Part shown: one piece after another, positions 1 to 7,588 of the stretch | Layout of the letters: each line of letters begins with the position of its first letter | Numbering within the stretch: position 1 is the stretch's first letter | Origin: SIG307 sp045596385 | GTDB taxonomy: Bacteria; Bacillota; Clostridia; Lachnospirales; Lachnospiraceae | DNA: 64,000 nucleotides | Direction of reading: 5' to 3' | NCBI GenBank assembly: GCA_045596385.1 | Contig: JAZOCC010000004.1 | Coordinates: 1 to 64,000 of the forward strand | Program-made: the position numbers and the translations under genes | Notes under the pieces: generated by a model | Database searches by the model: none | Seen by the model: the letters and a program-made list of their open reading frames with translations, nothing else | Told to the model about the DNA's origin: nothing

Positions 1-176
1 CACCGCCTGCACGGAATAATGTCAATGCGAACGCGCCCACGACTGAGCGGCTATGCCGCGAAGTGTGGGTGGGTGCGAAGCACCGCCTGCACGGAATAAT
101 GTCAATGCGAACGCGCCCACGACTGAGCGGCTATGCTGCGATGTGCGTGGGCAGGCACGGAGTGCGGGTCTGCACG
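1..176. repeat. tandem copies of a structured ~80-bp intergenic repeat
   Basis: Bases 1–56 recur almost unchanged at 81–136, so the unit is 80 bp; a diverged tail follows to about 176. Each unit can fold as a nested hairpin: CCCAC pairs with GTGGG on the outside and CGGC with GCCG on the inside, around a conserved ACGACTGAG. A related copy with different but still complementary stems lies at 61633–61764. The window starts inside the array, so its left limit is unknown. No protein is encoded here. Confidence 0.8.
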
Positions 177-199
177 AAAGTAAATGAAAGGAGAGAAAG

Positions 200-685
200 A
201 TGATAATACGAGACAGCGCAGGAAACGAGCTTTTAGCGGTAATTGATGTACCGGAGGAACTGGCGGAGAAGCAGTATAGCCCGGTGACCCACGCTTTGCT
301 TGTGGTGAAAATCGGTGAGGAATATTTGCTTGGTTGGAACCGATGGCGACAAGATTGGGAAATTTTTGGCGGTTGTAAAGAAGAAGGCGAAACACTTCGA
401 GAGTGTATTAAGCGAGAGGCCGAAGAAGAGTTGGGAATCAAGGAAGCGGAGTATACATATCTCGGTTTGATGCACTATAAAATGGCACCGGGGTACTTTA
501 ATCCGGAATGGCATGAGGAGTACGGTGCACTTTACGGCGTGACATTATCGGATGAAATGTTAAGGGAAATCGAAGCGAATCGGGTGGATAAAGAAGAGAT
601 TGAGCGATTGGCATTTTACAGCCAGGTAAAAGGAAAAGAGAAGATTGCGGAGATTGACGAGGCGTTATTGCGGTATTGGAAATAG
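200..685 (+). CDS. NUDIX hydrolase
   Basis: A 161-residue protein with a complete Nudix box: G-x5-E-x7-REAEEELGI at about residues 57–79, which binds the divalent metal and hydrolyses nucleoside diphosphates linked to another moiety. The start is set by GGAGAG about 7 bases upstream. The substrate cannot be read from the sequence; the short N-terminal strand region and the C-terminal tail resemble general cytoplasmic NUDIX proteins of Firmicutes. The next gene begins 15 bp downstream, so the two are probably co-transcribed. Confidence 0.88.
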   Translation: MIIRDSAGNELLAVIDVPEELAEKQYSPVTHALLVVKIGEEYLLGWNRWRQDWEIFGGCKEEGETLRECIKREAEEELGIKEAEYTYLGLMHYKMAPGYFNPEWHEEYGALYGVTLSDEMLREIEANRVDKEEIERLAFYSQVKGKEKIAEIDEALLRYWK

Positions 686-700
686 AGGAGGAAAGCAAGA

Positions 701-1084
701 ATGAATTTTAAGTATGTACGTATTCAAGGACGTGAACTGTCCTACATAACCAAATACCCGAAGGGTATCTTTGCTATGTGTTGGCGGAAGATTTACGACG
801 GCATCATGGAAGAAGCGGATGCAGAGTTGTTCAAGGAAATCAATGCCTGGTTTGAGGAAAATCTGCCAATACCGGACATATGCGAAAGCGGAACGGAGCC
901 GGTGATTACCTATTTTAAGGTGGCTACCACGGAACATATGCTGGAGAAGATTACACCGGCCATGGAACTTCTTGATAAGTACAATCATCCTTATGATGTG
1001 GTATATACGAATTTTGTGGGAGACATTGTGTATGAGGATGAGTATCAGGTGGCGGTGCGGGTGGATTCCGCAAAGGAGAATTAA
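701..1084 (+). CDS. hypothetical protein
   Basis: A 127-residue soluble, acidic protein with a good ribosome site (GAGGAGG) 15 bp after the NUDIX gene. I recognise no family. Its composition is mixed alpha/beta, with two aromatic-rich stretches and no signal peptide, membrane segment or cysteine cluster. Its only functional hint is apparent co-transcription with the NUDIX gene. The reading frame, codon use and Shine–Dalgarno site support it as a real gene. Confidence 0.7.
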   Translation: MNFKYVRIQGRELSYITKYPKGIFAMCWRKIYDGIMEEADAELFKEINAWFEENLPIPDICESGTEPVITYFKVATTEHMLEKITPAMELLDKYNHPYDVVYTNFVGDIVYEDEYQVAVRVDSAKEN

Positions 1085-1131
1085 TACAGCGTCTGTAGGA
1101 TAACTGCCGGTAGATTGCGTAAATTTATGGC

Positions 1132-1160
1132 TTGTCTTTTCAAAACCGCTGTGCTATACT
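1132..1160 (+). promoter_or_regulatory. sigma-A-type promoter for the GNAT gene
   Basis: TTGTCT (1132–1137), a 17-bp spacer and TATACT (1155–1160) sit just upstream of the GNAT start at 1194. Confidence 0.55.
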
Positions 1161-1193
1161 GTTCGAAATATTTCAAAACAGGAGGGACTGCTT

Positions 1194-1679
1194 ATGATTC
1201 GTTTGATGAGAGAAGAAGAGATTCCGGCATGCGTAGACTTAATTCGGAGAAGCTTTGGGACCGTAGCGGAGAAGTTTGGGTTTACCGAGGAAAATGCGCC
1301 GCGTTTTACTGCCTTTGCCACCACGGAGCAGAGACTGAATTGGCACCTTCACGGGGAGAAACGCCCGATGTATGTGTATGAGAACGAAAGCGGTGAGATT
1401 ATCGGCTATTACTCCCTTCTGCTTGAGGAAAATAATGTGTGTGAGTTGAGCAACCTTTGTGTGGCACCGGAAAGTCGCCACGGCAAAGTGGGGGAGGCGC
1501 TTTTATTACACGCATATGAGAAGGCAAAGGAGGCCGGTTGCGTGACGATGCATATCGGCATTGTGGAGGAAAATGCACAGTTACGGCAGTGGTATGAAAA
1601 GCACGGTGTGGTGCATTTAGGAACGAAGAAGTTCGAACATTTTCCGTTTACCTGCGGGTTTATGGAGAAAACGTTGTAA
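1194..1679 (+). CDS. GNAT family N-acetyltransferase
   Basis: A 161-residue single-domain acetyltransferase. The acetyl-CoA pyrophosphate loop (motif A) is seen as LCVAPESRHGKVGEALL at about residues 89–105, followed by the usual helix and a C-terminal YEKHGV strand/helix (motif B). Start chosen from the AGGAGGG site 8 bases upstream. It has its own promoter and an intrinsic terminator, so it is a single-gene unit. The acceptor substrate is unknown. Confidence 0.88.
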   Translation: MIRLMREEEIPACVDLIRRSFGTVAEKFGFTEENAPRFTAFATTEQRLNWHLHGEKRPMYVYENESGEIIGYYSLLLEENNVCELSNLCVAPESRHGKVGEALLLHAYEKAKEAGCVTMHIGIVEENAQLRQWYEKHGVVHLGTKKFEHFPFTCGFMEKTL

Positions 1680-1692
1680 TAAGTATACATAT

Positions 1693-1737
1693 GCCACCTA
1701 TAGAGGAAGTAACTTCTCTGTAGGTGGTTTCTTTTTG
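1693..1737 (+). terminator. intrinsic terminator after GNAT gene
   Basis: CCACCTATAGAGGAAG pairs with CTTCTCTGTAGGTGG around a 4-base loop (one mismatch), followed by a T-rich run. Confidence 0.85.
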
Positions 1738-1820
1738 TCAAAAAAGCCCAAATCCGCCCGCCAAAGTGTCGCAAATCCTTGTGCTTCATGAATAAATTTC
1801 CATTCCGCGAAAAAAAACTC

Positions 1821-1892
1821 TTGTCAGCATGAAAAAATGGATGTATAATAAGGCGTAATGTTTGTCAAAGGTATTGTATTTTTGTATACAAT
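1821..1892 (+). promoter_or_regulatory. tandem promoters and dyad upstream of cofE-like–guaA
   Basis: Two promoter-like pairs lie in tandem: TTGTCA (1821–1826)/TATAAT (1844–1849) and TTGTCA (1862–1867)/TATACA (1885–1890), each with a 17-bp spacer. The second -10 box is part of an inverted repeat, ATTGTAT (1873–1879) and ATACAAT (1886–1892), which could be an operator. No known riboswitch was recognised between here and the start at 1925. Confidence 0.6.
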
Positions 1893-1924
1893 CTTTAATT
1901 TAGACAGAAAGCAGAGGTATTCAG

Positions 1925-3115
1925 ATGGAAAGACGAGTAGGTACTGTTTCAAGAGGTGTGCGTTGTCCGATTATCCGTGAGGGAGATGATCTTGCGAAGA
2001 TCGTAGTGGATAGCGTGCTTGGCGCGGCTGAGTCCGAGGGCTTTGAGATGAGAGATAAGGATGTTATCTCCATTACCGAGTCCATCGTGGCAAGAGCGCA
2101 GGGAAATTATGCATCTGTAGAAGATATTGCGGCAGATGTAAAGGCAAAGCTTGGTGGCGAGACCATCGGCGTTATCTTCCCGATTTTGTCCCGTAATCGT
2201 TTTGCTATCTGCTTAAAGGGTATTGCCATGGGCGCAAAGAAGGTAGTTTTGATGTTAAGCTACCCGAGCGACGAGGTTGGTAATGCATTATTGACCTATG
2301 ATCAGTTGGACGAGAAGGGAATCAATCCGTACAGCGATGTACTTTCCCTTGCAAAGTATCGTGAGCTGTTCGGCGAGAACAAGCACGAGTTCACCGGCGT
2401 AGATTATGTAGAGTATTATTCCAATATTATTAAGGAAGCAGGCGCAGAGGTTGAGGTTATCTTCGCAAATCAGGCAAAGGCAATCCTTGACTATACCGAC
2501 TGCATCCTGACCTGTGATATTCACACCAGAGTTCGTACGAAGCGTCTCTTAAAGGCTGCAGGCGCAAAGGTTGTTTGCGGTTTGGACGATATTATGACGG
2601 CTTCCGTAAACGGCAGCGGTTTCAACGCAAAGTACGGCCTGCTCGGTTCCAACAAGGCAACCGAGGACAAGATTAAGTTGTTCCCGCAGGAGTGTCAGGA
2701 TCTGGTAGAAGACATTCAGAAGCAGGTGCTGGACAAGACCGGAAAGCATGTTGAAGTTATGGTTTACGGCGACGGTGCGTTCAAGGATCCGCAGGGTAAG
2801 ATTTGGGAGCTGGCTGACCCGGTTGTTTCTCCGGCATTCACCTCCGGTCTCATCGGTACTCCGAATGAGTTAAAGTTAAAGTACCTTGCGGACAACGATT
2901 TCAAGAACTTAAGCGGTGCAGAGTTAAAGGCTGCAATTGAAGAGAGTATTAAGGCAAAGAACGGTAGCCTCGTTGGTAACATGGCTTCTCAGGGAACCAC
3001 CCCGAGACAGCTTACCGACCTCATCGGTTCCCTTTGTGACTTAACCAGCGGTTCCGGCGACAAGGGTACTCCGGTAGTACTTGTACAGGGCTACTTCGAT
3101 AACTATACCGACTAA
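1925..3115 (+). CDS. coenzyme F420-0:L-glutamate ligase-like protein (CofE family)
   Basis: A 396-residue protein resembling the F420-0:gamma-glutamyl ligase family, which adds glutamate through an amide bond using GTP. Family-like features: the N-terminal RCPIIREGDD segment, DVISITESIVARAQG (about 45–59), and a glycine/serine-rich C-terminus. It is longer than archaeal CofE (about 250 residues). Nothing else in the window belongs to F420 synthesis, and F420 is not expected in this group, so the acceptor is probably another molecule. It is 24 bp upstream of guaA and shares its strongly biased codon use, suggesting a highly expressed operon. Confidence 0.75.
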   Translation: MERRVGTVSRGVRCPIIREGDDLAKIVVDSVLGAAESEGFEMRDKDVISITESIVARAQGNYASVEDIAADVKAKLGGETIGVIFPILSRNRFAICLKGIAMGAKKVVLMLSYPSDEVGNALLTYDQLDEKGINPYSDVLSLAKYRELFGENKHEFTGVDYVEYYSNIIKEAGAEVEVIFANQAKAILDYTDCILTCDIHTRVRTKRLLKAAGAKVVCGLDDIMTASVNGSGFNAKYGLLGSNKATEDKIKLFPQECQDLVEDIQKQVLDKTGKHVEVMVYGDGAFKDPQGKIWELADPVVSPAFTSGLIGTPNELKLKYLADNDFKNLSGAELKAAIEESIKAKNGSLVGNMASQGTTPRQLTDLIGSLCDLTSGSGDKGTPVVLVQGYFDNYTD

Positions 3116-3139
3116 TCTTGAATAAAAGGAGCAACGTTT

Positions 3140-4432
3140 ATGAAGCAGGATATGATTGTTATTTTGGACCTTGGCAGCACCGAAAACACCGTGCTTGCCC
3201 GTCAGATTCGTGACCTTGGCGTATACAGCGAAATTCATCCGCATGACATTACCGCTGAGGGCTTAAAGGCACTGAACAACGTAAAGGGTATTATCTTAAA
3301 CGGCGGTGAGAACCGTGTGGTAGACGGCGTAGAGGTAAAGGTAAACGATGAGATTTACAGCCTTGGTATCCCGATGATTTCCGTAGATTGCCCGTCTGCA
3401 AAGTGCGATGTAACGTATGACACTCTTCCGGGTGAGGATGTGTTAAAGGCATTCTTATTCGATACCTGTAAGGCAGAAGCAAACTGGAACATGAAGAATT
3501 TCGTGGCTGACCAGATTGAAATTGTGCGTAAGCAGGTGGGTGATAAGAAGGTGCTTCTCGCTTTGTCCGGCGGTGTAGACTCTTCCGTAGTGGCTGCATT
3601 GCTTTTAAAGGCAATCGGCAACCAGTTGACCTGTGTACACGTAAATCACGGTCTCATGAGAAAGAACGAGTCCGAGAACGTCGTAGAAGTATTCAAGAAT
3701 CAGTTAAATGCAAATTTAGTATATGTAGATGCAACGGACCGCTTCCTGGACAAGCTGGCAGGTGTGGCTGATCCGGAGCAGAAGAGAAAGATTATCGGCG
3801 GTGAGTTCATCCGTGTCTTCGAAGAAGAGGCTCGTAAGTTAGACGGCATCGACTTCCTCGGACAGGGAACCATTTACCCGGACATCATCGAGTCCGGTAC
3901 CAAGACCGCTAAGGCTGTTAAGTCCCACCACAACGTAGGCGGTTTGCCGGAGGATTTACAGTTCGAGCTTGTAGAGCCGCTTGCGCAGCTCTTCAAGGAC
4001 GAGGTTCGTGCTTGTGGTATCGAGCTTGGCCTTCCGGCTGAGATGGTATACCGTCAGCCGTTCCCGGGCCCGGGCCTGGGCGTAAGATGCCTTGGTGCTA
4101 TCACCCGTGAGCGTCTCGCTGCACTTCGTGAGTCCGATGCTATCCTTCGCGACGAATTCGCAAAGGCCGGCCTCGACAAGACCGTATGGCAGTACTTCAC
4201 CGTAGTGCCGGATTTCAAGGCAGTAGGTGTACGTGACAATGCCCGCAGCATGGGTTACATGTGCGTTATCCGTGCTGTAAATACGATTGATGCGATGACT
4301 GCAACCATTGAGAGAGTAGATTATGACCTCTTAGAGAAGATTGCGGACAGAATTACCAGCGAAGTAACCAGTATCAACAGAGTTGTATATGAGGTAACAA
4401 AGAAGCCGGTAGCGACGATAGAGTTTGAGTAA
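3140..4432 (+). CDS. guaA: GMP synthase with degenerate glutaminase domain
   Basis: Makes GMP from XMP and ATP. The ATP-pyrophosphatase domain is intact: SGGVDSS at 143–149, QPFPGPGLG later, and a normal dimerisation C-terminus ending KKPVATIEFE. The N-terminal amidotransferase domain is only about 110 residues instead of about 190: the ILDLGS start and GVYSEIHP are kept, but where the nucleophile elbow (GICYG) belongs the sequence reads SVDCPS, and the His-Glu pair of the triad is missing. At 430 residues it is about 85 shorter than usual. It probably needs free ammonia or a separate glutaminase subunit. No frameshift is seen. Confidence 0.9.
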   Translation: MKQDMIVILDLGSTENTVLARQIRDLGVYSEIHPHDITAEGLKALNNVKGIILNGGENRVVDGVEVKVNDEIYSLGIPMISVDCPSAKCDVTYDTLPGEDVLKAFLFDTCKAEANWNMKNFVADQIEIVRKQVGDKKVLLALSGGVDSSVVAALLLKAIGNQLTCVHVNHGLMRKNESENVVEVFKNQLNANLVYVDATDRFLDKLAGVADPEQKRKIIGGEFIRVFEEEARKLDGIDFLGQGTIYPDIIESGTKTAKAVKSHHNVGGLPEDLQFELVEPLAQLFKDEVRACGIELGLPAEMVYRQPFPGPGLGVRCLGAITRERLAALRESDAILRDEFAKAGLDKTVWQYFTVVPDFKAVGVRDNARSMGYMCVIRAVNTIDAMTATIERVDYDLLEKIADRITSEVTSINRVVYEVTKKPVATIEFE

Positions 4433-4460
4433 GCTACAAGCCCTACGGGGATAAAAAGGA

Positions 4461-4500
4461 AAAGAGTTGTGAGAATTTATTCTCGGCAACTCTTTTATCT
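4461..4500 (+). terminator. intrinsic terminator after guaA
   Basis: AAAGAGTTG pairs with CAACTCTTT, with an inner GAGAA/TTCTC stem, followed by T-rich sequence. Its first 14 bases are repeated exactly in the terminator at 6448. Confidence 0.85.
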
Positions 4501-4507
4501 TTTTAGC

Positions 4508-4531
4508 CATGTGGGGCGCCAGCCCCACATG
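4508..4531. repeat. perfect 10-bp hairpin in the guaA–methyltransferase gap
   Basis: CATGTGGGGC (4508–4517) and GCCCCACATG (4522–4531) form a perfect stem with a 4-base loop. The 303-bp gap 4433–4735 also holds the guaA terminator and, beyond this hairpin, GC-richer sequence (AAGGAGCGAAGC, AGGGCGTAGCTG) that resembles a piece near 12636–12665 (GAAGGCGTAGCTG). I see no gene in the gap; a weak TTGTCT at 4683 may start the methyltransferase transcript. Confidence 0.5.
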
Positions 4532-4735
4532 AGGAAGGAGCGAAGCGGATTCCGAATGAGTAGGGCGTAGCTGTGGGAAATAGATAAAATGCCGAGCGCA
4601 AGATTACTATGTGATGAATATGATGTTGCAATCGTATAATTATGGGATGTGCATGGGAAAACAGTGTCCGTTATATAGTACCTTGTCTGTGTTAATGTTG
4701 AATTATAAAACATACAAACACAGGAGGACGAGAAA

Positions 4736-5656
4736 ATGTCATTAGCAGAGAAGATATTTCATTGTTTCAAAGAGGCGAAAGCGTTTTCACTGAAGGATGC
4801 ATATGACCAAAATGCAGACAAACCGAAGGAAACCGTCAGGGCCAGAATATATGAGAACCTAGGAATTAAATTTGAGCGAATCGCGAAGGGAATTTATAGG
4901 ACACGTAATGACGGAGACGAAGTGTGCATTGTGATGGAAGGGGATGGGAGAGATTTATCAATGCTGAAGGATGGTTCCATTGATTGTATATTGACAGATC
5001 ATCCTTGGTTGGATTTAAAATCAAATAAAGGCGGAACACGGGTATTTGCGACATATGACTGTTTCAAGTATACGTTGGAAGATTTTCAGGAGAAGGCAAG
5101 AGTGTTAAAGGATGGTTGCTTCCTTGTGGAAATACTTCCGGCGGAAAATGAAAACAATTATGAGTACTTATACCGGATAAAACAGTATGCCAAAGAGGCA
5201 GGCTTTATCTATTATGCAAAGGTTACGTGGAAAAAAGGGAACTTTATCAGTAACACAGGAAGAAAAGCAAAGAATACACAGGATGTAATGATATTCTCAA
5301 AGGGAAAAGCACGGAGTATGCGCGTGGACAAGAAGAAAACAGAGGCTACGGGACAATTGGCATATATGAGTGGTTGTAACGGGATGTTGCCAACTATGTT
5401 TGATGTGCCGCCTGTTGTAAAGAAGGAACGAATACATCAGAGTGAGTTGCCATTAAGCTTGTGCGAACAAATATTGCAATATGTTACCTATGAGGGGGAG
5501 ATTGTATTAGATTCTTTTGCAGGGAGTGGAGTGGTAGGAGAAGCTGCGCTGAATATGAAACGTAGTTGTATATTAATTGAGATATTGAAAGAGAACATTG
5601 AGAAGATAAAATCTAGGTTAGGACGGAACATTTTGTTTCAGACATTATTGGAGTGA
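4736..5656 (+). CDS. DNA methyltransferase (beta-class N4/N6 amino-MTase) with N-terminal winged helix
   Basis: 306 residues. Residues about 14–57 look like a winged helix (FSLKDAYD … ARIYENLGI … GIYRT). The catalytic motif IV is TDHPW (87–91), a variant of the usual (D/S/T)PP(Y/W), and the AdoMet motif I is DSFAGSG (259–265), preceded by the family's SLCEQIL helix. Order IV–TRD–I defines the beta class, which includes N6-adenine and N4-cytosine enzymes. The gene is 4 bp upstream of a DpnI homologue. Because DpnI cuts methylated GATC, this enzyme should not simply make Gm6ATC; it may make a different mark or be a non-canonical partner. The His in motif IV could also weaken catalysis. Confidence 0.85.
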   Translation: MSLAEKIFHCFKEAKAFSLKDAYDQNADKPKETVRARIYENLGIKFERIAKGIYRTRNDGDEVCIVMEGDGRDLSMLKDGSIDCILTDHPWLDLKSNKGGTRVFATYDCFKYTLEDFQEKARVLKDGCFLVEILPAENENNYEYLYRIKQYAKEAGFIYYAKVTWKKGNFISNTGRKAKNTQDVMIFSKGKARSMRVDKKKTEATGQLAYMSGCNGMLPTMFDVPPVVKKERIHQSELPLSLCEQILQYVTYEGEIVLDSFAGSGVVGEAALNMKRSCILIEILKENIEKIKSRLGRNILFQTLLE

Positions 5657-5660
5657 GTAT

Positions 5661-6428
5661 ATGAATTTGCAGATGGATATGACAATAGCAGAAAAATACA
5701 ATAGTGCTTCTCAAAAGGTAAGGGTAATTACTGAGAGCTGGGTAGGGCAAAACTTATTTTGCCCGTATTGTGGAGGGGAATATATTAAAAATTTCGAGAA
5801 CAATAGACCGGTAGCAGACTTTTATTGCCCGGCATGTTTGGAGGAATACGAATTAAAAAGTAAAAACGGAACCATTAGTACGAAGGTTAATGATGGCGCA
5901 TATGCAACGATGATGGAAAGAATAGAGGCCATTAACAATCCTAATTTCTTCTTTATGCACTATGGAAAAGCAGATATGCGGGTGAAAAACTTTATTGTTG
6001 TTCCTAAGCATTTCTTTACGAAGGATATCATTGAAAAGAGAAAAGCTTTGTCGATGTCTGCGAGACGTGCAGGTTGGATAGGATGCAATATTATTTTGAA
6101 CCAGATCCCGGAAGAAGGCCGTATTTTTATTGTTAAGGATGAAAAAGAACAACCGATAGAGGATATTCTTTCTAAGGTTCAAAGAATGAATTTTATCAGG
6201 CAGTATAAGTTAGACGCAAGAGGATGGATTATGGATGTTCTAAATTGCATTAATAGAATACCTACAAAAGACTTTTCCTTAGAGGAAATGTATCGGTTTG
6301 TACCGGAGTTAGAGCTAAAACACCCGGGAAATCATCATGTACGAGATAAGATACGTCAACAGTTACAAATGTTGAGGGACAAGGGGATAATTGAATTTAA
6401 AGGTGGAGGAAGGTATAGGAAGATATAA
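5661..6428 (+). CDS. dpnI: type II methyl-dependent restriction endonuclease DpnI (dam-replacing family)
   Basis: 255 residues, colinear with pneumococcal DpnI. The PD-(D/E)xK site is D53…E64-L-K66, in VADFYCPACLEEYELKSK. The zinc site is C34/C37/C56/C59. NDGAYATMM, NPNFFF and RRAGWIGCNI are retained, and the methyl-reading winged helix spans about 182–255, ending FKGGGRYRKI. DpnI cleaves GATC only when the adenine is methylated. Translation is probably coupled to the methyltransferase 4 bp upstream. A terminator follows. Function as a DNA-entry or phage barrier against Dam-methylated DNA is inferred from the family. Confidence 0.95.
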   Translation: MNLQMDMTIAEKYNSASQKVRVITESWVGQNLFCPYCGGEYIKNFENNRPVADFYCPACLEEYELKSKNGTISTKVNDGAYATMMERIEAINNPNFFFMHYGKADMRVKNFIVVPKHFFTKDIIEKRKALSMSARRAGWIGCNIILNQIPEEGRIFIVKDEKEQPIEDILSKVQRMNFIRQYKLDARGWIMDVLNCINRIPTKDFSLEEMYRFVPELELKHPGNHHVRDKIRQQLQMLRDKGIIEFKGGGRYRKI

Positions 6429-6447
6429 AGCAGATAAGTTTTGTATG

Positions 6448-6487
6448 AAAGAGTTGTGAGACGAGAATGTTCTTGCAACTCTTTTTT
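6448..6487 (+). terminator. intrinsic terminator after dpnI
   Basis: AAAGAGTTG pairs with CAACTCTTT, with inner GAGAAtgTTCTT-like pairing, then a T run. The first 14 bases match the guaA terminator at 4461–4474. Confidence 0.85.
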
Positions 6488-6539
6488 GAAATTATTCTAT
6501 GAAAGTTTAGAAAATGTAGTGCAAAATAATAAGAGGTGT

Positions 6540-6631
6540 GATACAATGAAAAAGGAATAAAGAATTATGTCAAGATGAATATTTGAAATGGATTAGTGGA
6601 TCGTTTAATGCAAAGAAGATGTAGGCATCTT
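6540..6631 (+). promoter_or_regulatory. putative promoter and small dyad upstream of hamA
   Basis: TGATACAAT (6539–6547) resembles an extended -10 element. AAGATG (6616–6621) and CATCTT (6626–6631) form a short hairpin 24 bp before the start codon. Weak evidence; no -35 box of note. Confidence 0.35.
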
Positions 6632-6655
6632 GTAATATAAAGGAGGTGTGCTTTA

Positions 6656-7570
6656 GTGGAAGAAAAGGACATTTTAAAGAGACTTGTTAAGAATGAGGCT
6701 TTGTTTAGAAAGATACATGTTGTAACACAAAATTATGATATTCTTCCGAGTGATAAAAAGCACATGGGGGCCTATATAGAATATCAAGATATTAGAGAAT
6801 TACGTGAAGAGTTTTTAGATGATCTCATCGATTCAATTGTTGATTGGATATACAGTTCTGAAAAATTTTCTGAAATGAAAGCAATTGCAATTTTCAATGG
6901 GAAATCGGATGCAGCGGCAAGTCAAGAAGTGGGAAGAAAAGCAAGGAATAAATTTCGTGCAAATCGCAATAGTGACAAATTGCTTGTGCAGGGACAATTA
7001 GGAGAATTACTTTTGTTTCATTTTATTCAGAGGTTTATGAAAGCGGCTCCACTTTTGCGAAAAATGAAAATTACAACGTCTCCAGATCATGAACGGTTTG
7101 GAGCAGATGCAATTCACTATAAAGTACAAGATGGTAAAAATATTATAATATTAGGGGAAGCAAAGACCTACACTAGTAAGTACAAGTTTTCAGAAGCATT
7201 CTCAGATGCCTTAACAAGTATATTAGATACATATAACAAGCATAGAAAAGAGATAGGTTCATATGTACATGAAGATTTCTTGGATGCAGAGATGAATGAG
7301 GTGGCAGAGGCGTATTTGAATAATACTTTGGAAAATGTGGAGGTTCATTTGGTTAGTATAGTAACTTATAACGAGAGTATTACGTTAAAAATGGATAGTG
7401 AACAGGAAATCAAAACCCAAATAGAAGAGATCATAGCTGATAGATATAAAAATTTCGACAATAGCAAAATAGATATTAGTAGAAATCCGATTCTAAAAAG
7501 GATAACATATATTGTGTTTCCTGTATGGGATTTAAAAGAGTTGGCAGAGCGATTTCAAAATATGATTTAA
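6656..7570 (+). CDS. hamA: Hachiman defence protein HamA (DUF1837 nuclease)
   Basis: 304 residues, starting at GTG after AAAGGAGGTGTG. The DUF1837/HamA core has a PD-(D/E)xK-like site: GADAIHY with D151, then ILGEAKTY with E168 and K170; an upstream GQLGELLL carries E117. HamA is the DNase effector of Hachiman, held in check by the HamB helicase and released when damaged or invading DNA is sensed. hamB starts 18 bp downstream. Base composition is AT-rich compared with genes on either side, as expected for acquired defence genes. Confidence 0.88.
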   Translation: MEEKDILKRLVKNEALFRKIHVVTQNYDILPSDKKHMGAYIEYQDIRELREEFLDDLIDSIVDWIYSSEKFSEMKAIAIFNGKSDAAASQEVGRKARNKFRANRNSDKLLVQGQLGELLLFHFIQRFMKAAPLLRKMKITTSPDHERFGADAIHYKVQDGKNIIILGEAKTYTSKYKFSEAFSDALTSILDTYNKHRKEIGSYVHEDFLDAEMNEVAEAYLNNTLENVEVHLVSIVTYNESITLKMDSEQEIKTQIEEIIADRYKNFDNSKIDISRNPILKRITYIVFPVWDLKELAERFQNMI

Positions 7571-7588
7571 CAAAGAGGTGATTGGTTC

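Noticed and set aside
1..176. Tandem 80-bp repeats as a CRISPR array
   Set aside because: Units abut without unique spacers and form nested hairpins; no cas genes are present.
22..698. Several minus-strand ORFs opposite the NUDIX gene
   Set aside because: They overlap a clear Nudix-box gene and have no ribosome site or family features.
3140..4432. guaA shortened by a frameshift or sequencing error
   Set aside because: The domain is short in one continuous frame with no internal stop, and the remaining protein aligns to both ends of the usual sequence.
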